Shown: piece after piece, positions 57,180 through 64,000 of the stretch | How positions within the stretch are numbered: position 1 is the first letter of the stretch | Layout of the letters: the number at the start of each line of letters is the position of its first letter | NCBI GenBank assembly: GCA_023935145.1 | Contig: CM043703.1 | Location: forward strand, 21,067,227 to 21,131,226 | Source: Bretschneidera sinensis | Taxonomy: Eukaryota; Streptophyta; Magnoliopsida; Brassicales; Akaniaceae | DNA: 64,000 nt | Reading direction: 5' to 3' | Made by a program: the position numbers and the translations under genes | The notes under the pieces: model-generated | Seen by the model: the letters and a program-made list of their open reading frames with translations, nothing else | What the model was told of the DNA's origin: nothing | Databases searched by the model: none

Positions 57180-58102
57180 TCCCTGAACAGAAAAGCAAAG
57201 CTAGGAAGATTATCTCCAGAGCGTCACGATATTCGATCATAGACGTCCAATTGTACAAGAAAGGCCTCACAATACCTTACCTGAGGTATCTGGGACCCAT
57301 CGAAGTTAACTACGCCCTTCGGAAGGTTCACGAAAGAGTCTACGAAAACCACCTAGGAAACCGAGCCTTGGCCTTCAAAGTGCTCCGACAGGGCTACTAT
57401 TGGCCCAAAATGCAAAAAGAAGCCATGGAATTGGTCAAGAAGTGCCAAAGCTATCAGTAGAACTCTATAGTACCCGTCCGACTGGAAAACCCTCTTACTT
57501 CGATCACAAACCCACTCCTCTTCGCTATGTAGGGGATGGACCTCCTCGGTCCCTTCATTGGAGCATCCTACCAACAAATGTACCTTATTGTGGCAATAGA
57601 TTACTTCACCAAGTGGGTAGAGGTGGAACCACTAGCTAGCATAACTAATCATAGGCTCGGACCTTCATTTGAAAATCCATAGTATGTTGCTTTTGCATAC
57701 CCCATATACTGGTAACGGACAATGGCAAACAGTTTGACAGTGCCCGATTCAAGGCATTTTTGTGAAAAGCTGCGCATCGAACACCGATTTTGCTTCGTGG
57801 GGTACCCACAGGCTAACAGGTAGGCCGTAGTAACCAACAGAACACTTTTGCAAGGCATCAAGAGAAGATTAGATGAGGCAGACAAACAGTGGACAACCAC
57901 CTAACGAATCTACTTTGGGCATTTCGGACCAACACCAGAACACCCAAGGGAGAAACCCCTTCTTCATGGCCTACGACTCTGAAGCTGTCATCTCTTTGGA
58001 AATCGAGGTGCTCTCGCTACGTGTACAGAATTTCGAACACGGCAACAACGAAGAAGCCCTATGGATGAACGTTGACCTTATTGACGAAACTCAAGATAAG
58101 GT
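57180..58102 (+). pseudogene. Integrase of the Tat element, truncated by insertion
   Basis: The frames give the zinc-binding segment with VHERVYENHLGNRALAFKVL and QGYYWPKMQKEAMELVKKCQ (57251-57460). A core region in shifted frames follows (DGPPRSLHWS-like, then GRYQQTV-like). The end is NPFFMAYDSEAVISLEIEVL and NNEEALWMNVDLIDETQDK. It stops at 58102 where an Athila-like LTR begins. It has at least three frameshifts. Confidence 0.75.
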
Positions 58103-59731
58103 TGATGAGTACTTGAAAATACACTAATACTTAGTGATTTATTGTATTATTTGTGAGAAATTAGGTTTAAATCTTGCATTTTTATTTAATTATCTTACAA
58201 ATGTGTTTTTCGAAATCACAAGTATTTTTGGTGTATTTTCAGGTCACAAGTGCTTAAAATATTATTTGGATGAAAAAATAATATTGGCAAGAAGATCTGA
58301 AATGTTTGGGATCAAACGGTTTGAAAATTGGAGTCAGAATAAGAGAGATGATGTCATTTTATCAAAGAAAACTAACTGAATTCGAAGAAGGACACGGGCT
58401 ACGACATACTTTTCTTGGGTAGTGGCCCGCATAGCTGGAGAGGGCAATAAAAAAAAAACTCTAATGAATATTGTGAGCCTCCATATATATACCAGTTTTC
58501 CTAGGCTGCACTTTTTCCTATTTTGCGTCATATTTCCTTTTAGTTACTTTCTTATTTCATGTTTTCCTAGTAGTAGAAGTATTTTCCATTCAGTGTCTTT
58601 CATTTTCCTAGAAGGAGTAGTGGTATTGTTCTTTCCTTTTCTTTTCTATGAGTTTGCCTATATAAGGCCGGCTGCCTTTGCCTTGTGAAAACAACAGATT
58701 TTTCCTAGACAAAAAAAAAAGAAGAGAAAATTGGGAAGAACATAGCTGTTATTGGTGATCAAGGAGATTCATCTACATAGAAGATTCTTCAAGATTACTG
58801 TTGTTCGCTTTCATTCTTTATTCTTCCCATCTTTCATATCTTTGAATATTTATTTTGTTTTTAATTTTAGGATTATGTCTAGCTAATTTTATTTTTGGTT
58901 AAGGGTGATTTCAAAGCCTTAGGCATGATTTTGTGATTGAATATTCAGAGATTATTATCCATATTTTAAATAAAATTGTTTATGTTCTTCCATAAAATTT
59001 GTTTATGATTATTATTTTATTTTATTCAGGGTAGCTAACAAAACGAAATAGGGTAATTATCTATGGCTAGGTTAGGAATCTTGATCCGTAATTGTCTTGA
59101 ATTTCTAATCAATGGTAGCAATTAGTAATCACTGATGATGAGATATTTTCGTGTGATTATTATATGGAACATAACTCAAGATAAATGAACGCTAAGCGTT
59201 TGTTTCTTGGACCAACTTATCTTTCTTAACCTAATGCTTCTATTAAATTAAATTTAGAGAGTTTATTCTAGGTTATTTAATAGATAGAGATTAAATAAAG
59301 AGTTTGTTTTAATTAACGACAAACTAAGGAAAGATTGGGGTAATATAGCTTATTATTATCTACGGTTGGTAATTTTATTAGGAATTTAAGGATAACTCTG
59401 ATATTGATTCATCATTTCATGTCTAGTGATGGAGTATGATCTTTTGACCAGTTTTCTCATTATTTTTATAAAGTTTATTCAAATTTGAATCATATTTTAG
59501 TTGTCTTTCATTATTCGTAATTTTTAGTTAATCATTTAAAAACCCCTTAATTAGTTTATTAGGTTGTTTTGAATTTAATTTAGTTTAGAAATTATTTAGT
59601 TTAATTATATATATTTTTTCTTTTAACAATTAAATGTTTAATTGAACTAATTTACAATCTTCTGTGGGAAATGACCTTTGCTTTTCACAATATTTCATAC
59701 GATAATTTTTACAGCATGGAATTAATTTACA
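58103..59731 (+). repeat. 5' LTR of the second Athila-like element
   Basis: It starts TGATGAGTACTTGAAAATAC directly after the broken Tat integrase and ends AATTTACA. It includes a TATA box (GCCTATATAAGGCCGGC at about 58656) and a poly-purine AAAAAAAAAAGAAGAG. No matching right LTR lies in the window. The AAGGT preceding it may be one copy of a target duplication. Confidence 0.65.
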
Positions 59732-60840
59732 CGTTTGTTTTTTTGGCGTGCCAAATTTTGGTGTCGTGTCGCCAGGGATTGTTAAATTGCTTATTTGTTA
59801 ATTATTATTATTATTTTACCTTTTAGTTTGTTTTTAGTTTTTGCCTTTTATTTTCTTAGTTTGTTTTTCTTCTTCTTTTTCAGGTAAATTTGAATGCATC
59901 AGAGTCCCTACAACTTGAGATTAAAAGGACCCATGTTTGAAACATTTGATCGAGCAGTCCACACTGCCCTCCTATCTAGTTCGTCAAGCGACTCATCAGC
60001 TGATTCAGACTACTATGATTACAAGGAGATGGTACTGAATAACCAAACACTTAAGGAGTTGGCGGCAACGAACATTGATCAACAACCATTAGGTATTGAG
60101 TATCCTACTCTGGAAGTTACTTTTGAACTCAAATCGAGAATGATTCATCTCTTCCCGAAATTCCATGATTTTGCAAGACTAGACCCAAATACGCATCTTA
60201 AGGAATTTTATGTAGTGTGTTCAAGCATGAAACCGGGGTTCAATCAACAAAATGCTCCAAATACCATTCTCAATCGGCCACCGGGGTTCAATCAACAAAG
60301 GATGCAATAGCTATACCAAGCTAAACCTCAACCCACTCCACAAAACTCAGTTACATCTTTGGAAGACATATTAAAAGCCCTTACTACCAATACAATGCAA
60401 TTTAAATAGGAAACCAAGGAAAGTATCTAGAGTTTAGAGAATCAAATGTGCTAACTGGCTACAACAGTGGGTAAGTTAGAAGCACAAGGATCAGGAAAAC
60501 TCCCATCTCAGATTATGGTTAACCCAAATGAGAATGCTAGTGTAGTCACATTGAGAAATGGAAAGCCGCTTGAAACTTCACCACATGCACTATCAAGCAC
60601 ACCATCCACAAAGGAAGAACAAAAAAAGAAAGCCATTCTGGAGGAAGATGAAGGCGAACCATCCACTGATAATTTGTTATCCCCCAAGGTAAGTGCAAAA
60701 ATGCATAACTCTTCCTATGTTACTCCTCCATCTTTTCCCAGCAGGTTTACTAAGTCCAAAAAGGAGGAGCAAGATAAAGAAATTCTAGAGACCTTCCGCA
60801 AAGTGGAGGTAAATATACCTCTTTTGGATGTAATAAAGTA
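59732..60840 (+). pseudogene. gag of the second Athila-like element
   Basis: After the primer site, MHQSPYNLRLKGPMFETFDR opens at 59894, followed by HFDLK-type spacing, RLDPNTHLKEFYVVCSSMKP and GFNQQNAPNTILNRPPGFNQ. The capsid core is short, with part deleted between CSSMKP and GFNQQ. A Gln-stop-rich stretch (TAG at 60407 and 60428, TAA at 60452) precedes NASVVTLRNGKPLETSP and FPSRFTKSKKEEQDKEILET, the usual Athila gag-pro junction. Confidence 0.75.
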
Positions 60841-62451
60841 GGTGCCACGCTATGCCAAGTTCCTGAAAGAATTGTGCACCAATAAGCAAAAGCTGAAAAA
60901 GAATAAGAAAATAAGTGTAGGGGAAAACGTCTCAGCAGTGCTAAAAAGGAAGCTTCCACCCAAGTGCAAAGATCCATGCACTTTCACCATTCCCTGCATA
61001 ATCAGCAATACCAGGTTTGAAAAAGCTATGTTAGATTTAGGAGCATCAATTAATGTGATGCCTTATTCTATTTATACTTCTTTAAATCTTGGATCATTTG
61101 AGGAAATTGGTGTAATTATACAACTTGTTAACCGTTCTAACACTTATCCAAAGGGAGTTGTAGAGGATGTTTTGGTGTAGGTAAAAAATATTAGTCTTTC
61201 CAGTAGATTTTTATGTTATAGAGATGGAGGATGAGACATCTCCCAACCCAACACCAATACTGCTAGGAAGACCATTCCTACAAACTGCGCGGAAAAAGAT
61301 AGATGTTCATGATGGGACTCTCATTATGTAATTTAATGAGGAAGTTATTTATTTCAATATCTATGAGGCCATGAGATATCATAGTGATTTACATTCTGTA
61401 ATTGCAGTTGACATTATTGATTCTTTAGCACAACAATTATTTGAATTGACTAGCAAAGATGGTTTGGAGGTTTCCATTAGTGAGAACTTGGAGATAGAAA
61501 CTCCCAAGAGGCTGAAACAGGATGTACAAGTGACTGAAGATGTAGAGGAAGCTGTGGCATTCTTGGGAGCCCTACCACAAATGAGGTATGATGTTTTGTT
61601 CCTTGAATTACCTATAACTAATGAGAAACTTTTACTTTCTGTGATATAGGCACCTAACTTGGAACTGAAATCCCTTCCGAAGTATCTTAACTATGTTTAC
61701 CTGGGTGAGAATGACACATTTCCTGTGATCATTGCCAAGAACCTCTCAGATTTACAAGAGGAGAAGCTCATTCGGGTGCTTAAAGATCATAAGATGGATA
61801 TTGATTGGACAATTGCAGATATCAAAGGAATTAGCCCATCCATGTGCATGCACCGAATATTGCTAGAAGAGGGATCAAAACCTACCAGAGAGGCATAACG
61901 AAGATTAAATCCAGAGGTGGTCAAAAAAGAGATACTAATGCTCCTAGATGTGGGGGTAATTTACCCAATATGGGATAACAAGTAGGTGAGTCCGGTACAA
62001 GTGGTTCCAAAGAAATCCGGGGCCACCATCGTCAAAAATGAAGATAATGAGCTAGTTCTGACCCGTGTCCAAACTAGATGGAGAGTTTGCATCGACTACC
62101 AAAAACTCAACTTGGCAACTCGCAAATACCACTTTCCTCTGTCGTTCATCGATCAAATGCTTGAAAATTTAGCCGATCATTCTTACTACTGTTTCCTTGA
62201 TGGTTATTCAGGCTATAACCAAATTGTGATCGCACAGGAAGACCAAGATAAGATGACATTCATTTGTCCATTTGGTACATTTGCCTACCGATACATGCCT
62301 TTTGGTCTTTGCAACGCTCTAGTGACTTTTCAATGGTGCATGGTTAGTATTTTTTCGGAATATGTTGAGAACATCATAGAGGTATTTATGGATGAGTTTA
62401 ATGTCTATAGTGATTCTTTTGATAAATGTATTGATAACCTTACACTTGTTC
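60841..62451 (+). pseudogene. Protease and reverse transcriptase of the second Athila-like element
   Basis: Protease: VPRYAKFLKELCTNKQKLKK, KCKDPCTFTIPCII, then MLDLGASINVMPYSIY (DSGA-type motif as DLGA) and LLGRPFLQTARKKIDVHDGT. Linker: SLPKYLNYVYLGENDTFPVI. RT: WRVCIDYQKLNLATRKYHFP, FLDGYSGYNQIVIAQEDQDK, FGTFAYRYMPFGLCNALVTF, and the catalytic position VFMDEFNVYSDSF, where the family has FMDDF; here D is E. It is cut at 62451. Confidence 0.82.
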
Positions 62452-64000
62452 TGTAATGACCCATCCCGGGTTGGCCACCCCCGAGATGGTGTTGTCACAT
62501 TTTGAAGATCCTAGCATGACATATATATGCAACAGTAAAAATAATACTAACAAATTTTTTTTTTACATCAATCCTCAACTCTTAACAGCGGAGATACATC
62601 AATTTGATATCGACTAAACATAATATACAACGTAAAATGCATGAATATTTACAAACAAATTTTTATTTTTCATTTTCTCATTTGTCTGAGGATGTTGACA
62701 CGTACGTGGCTTACAGAAAAATGATTTTGTCTGAACCTTAACTCACCAAACTATTTGTCCTGCCTGTTACCTGAAATCATTATACAATGAGGGGTGAGCT
62801 TCACAAGCTCAGTGAATTAAATTTACTAGAAGTATTTATTTGTATTAATGGTCATTCAATATTTAATCATTTATATCTCATACAACTTGATACTAGCATT
62901 CTACTATCACTATACATGTCATAAGATCCATTCTCTATCAATCTCTTCTTCTTATTTATTGGTTCACCTTAAGACCATCAATTATCTCAAAATTACCTCG
63001 TAATGAGGTTCACATAATAAAATCTTCCATTTAAATAGTTCTTATCACCATAACTGTCTCTCTGTGAGAGTTATCCATCTATAAATAAATTCATAACATC
63101 AACAACATTCAGTAAAAATATCAACATGTAAAACAGATGCAATGCATAAATTATTATTATGGGAATGTCTTCCCACATGTCGACATGTTTTTATTATCTT
63201 AGACCGGCTGCTTTCATGGTTATTTTATTCTCATTTAGACCGATTGCCTTCTCATATTTTTATTCTCATTTGACCAGCTGTCTTCCCCGTTATTTCATTT
63301 TCATTAGACCAGCTGTCTTCCCGGTTCTTTCATTTTTATTAGACTGGCTACCTTCTTGGTTTTTTATTTTATTTAATGTATATGCATATGAACAATGATT
63401 ATAAAATACGCATCAGAACAATAACATAAAAAAAAAACATGAATTCAAATATTTAAATTTAGCTATCCTATCTTTCCTCAAATTATTATAAAAAAAATTC
63501 ACTAAATTCCTCTCATTATAAATCACACCAAATCATCCATATTAGCTTGTCAAGATCCACTAATTTTCATCTCCTCATACTTCGTATCAAAACATCAACC
63601 ATAGTTCATTAAGAATTTTACTTATCGCTTTTATTATTAAATCAACTTATTCTTCCAATAATATTATTTCTCCCCTAATAATTTTCTACATGACCAAAAT
63701 TCATATCATACCTATCAATCAAATTTTTATCTACTATCAAAGCATAAGCTAATAATTTATTTAATATTATCACTAGATAATTTTATTTTTTATTTAGATT
63801 ACTTAAAGTAAATCTAACTCACCACGTAGCACTTAAAGCTACCCGTGGATCACCTTCTTGCCTTTCCTGCTTCTCTCAGAAATTTTCCCGAGTTGCTGAT
63901 CGTCAACATCTGACATAATATTTGTATTAAATTTCTAATTATTTTTTCAATTCTTTATAAACCAGACCCTTTGAAAATTCACACTTTAAATTCTAGGAAA
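62452..64000 (-). repeat. Second Tekay-like LTR, running off the window
   Basis: It starts TGTAATGACCCATCCCGGG directly after Athila RT sequence and matches the other Tekay LTRs along its length (GGGTTGGCCACCC, GATGTTGACACGTACGTGGC, ACCACGTAGCACTTAAAGCTACCCGTGGATCAC) with more divergence than those two show to each other. Its far end and coding region lie beyond the window. If orientation is as for the first element, it reads on the minus strand. Confidence 0.75.
63199..63368 (-). repeat. Minisatellite of about 35-bp units inside the Tekay-like LTR
   Basis: Four to five units of the type TTAGACCGGCTGCTTTC, then GGTTATTTTATTCTCA, follow one another with variants such as TTAGACCAGCTGTCTTCCCG. 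The other two Tekay LTRs have only one or two such units plus CGGCTGTCACAG, so the array expanded in this copy. Confidence 0.7.

Larger units (their letters stand above)
32603..58102 (+). mobile_element. Tat-lineage Ty3/gypsy retrotransposon, split and truncated
   Basis: Order on the + strand: 5' LTR (32603-33238), leader with primer-site-like ATTGGCGTCATCCATGGGAA, gag, aspartic protease (to 35331), the large inserted block 35332-55519, then reverse transcriptase, RNase H, a second RNase H and integrase up to 58102, where a second insertion cuts it. The two RNase H domains are diagnostic of the Tat lineage. Many frameshifts and stops make it dead. The 3' LTR is missing. Protease end and RT start were lost at the right insertion edge. 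Confidence 0.75.
58103..62451 (+). mobile_element. Second Athila-like element, right part lost to insertion
   Basis: LTR 58103-59731, a tRNA-Asp-like primer site (TTTTGGTGTCGTGTCGCCAGGG, about 59755-59776), then gag, protease and RT on the + strand, cut at 62451 by another LTR. It is a different family branch from the 40-52-kb array: coding similarity is only at Athila level, and the LTR interior differs. The coding part is interrupted by about nine stops, most at conserved Gln positions. Confidence 0.75.

Overview
The window is nuclear DNA from a flowering plant, probably a eudicot. It is AT-rich, its genes have many GT/AG introns, and it carries plant-type LTR retrotransposons (chromovirus, Tat, Athila), MULE, Harbinger and LINE remnants, and a plant PPR gene fragment. 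No prokaryotic features, tRNAs or rRNAs were found. The species cannot be named from sequence alone.

Two host genes look intact, both on the minus strand. (1) At 2613-4383 a five-exon gene encodes a 410-aa plant-type protein of unknown function. (2) At 20883-31260 a seven-exon gene encodes a complete 368-aa deoxyhypusine synthase (DHS), which starts hypusine formation on eIF5A. All DHS splice junctions join in frame, the active-site lysine is at residue 329, and a probable 5'-UTR exon near 32.1 kb supplies a short spliced uORF. DHS intron 3 is 6.3 kb and holds a MULE-like element with an exon-like 5' sequence, a Harbinger-type element with a long purine tract, and a Pack-MULE-like element with a 9-bp target duplication that carries a PPR gene fragment. 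Intron 2 holds a LINE remnant.

Between the genes, 5.2-6.2 kb is a long inverted repeat with a small MITE at its centre. At 6.95-12.16 kb a TRIM-like element is interrupted by a dimeric TIR repeat, which is interrupted by a 3.5-kb Ty3/gypsy element (7270-10763). That element has lost most of pol and carries instead a piece of a host phosphatidylinositol 4-kinase gamma gene, fused in frame to the integrase tail. A probable solo copia LTR lies at 12.9-13.5 kb. The rest of 12.2-20.8 kb is AT-rich and essentially gene-free.

From 32.6 kb to the end the DNA is nested, decayed LTR retrotransposons. A Tat-lineage element with two RNase H domains (32.6-58.1 kb) is split by a Tekay-like chromovirus on the minus strand (35.3-55.5 kb). 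The chromovirus is split by a head-to-tail array of a non-autonomous Athila-like element (LTR-internal-LTR-internal-LTR-partial internal, 40.2-52.1 kb). A second Athila-like element cuts the Tat integrase at 58.1 kb and is itself cut by a second Tekay-like LTR at 62.45 kb. Rearrangement scars are visible: a 117-bp target segment present in both occupied and empty form on the two sides of the Athila array, and a 34-bp templated filler at the broken Tekay/Tat junction.

No new enzymatic system was found. The most notable items are the kinase-carrying retroelement, the gene-fragment-carrying DNA elements inside the DHS intron, and the record of unusual recombination around the Athila array.
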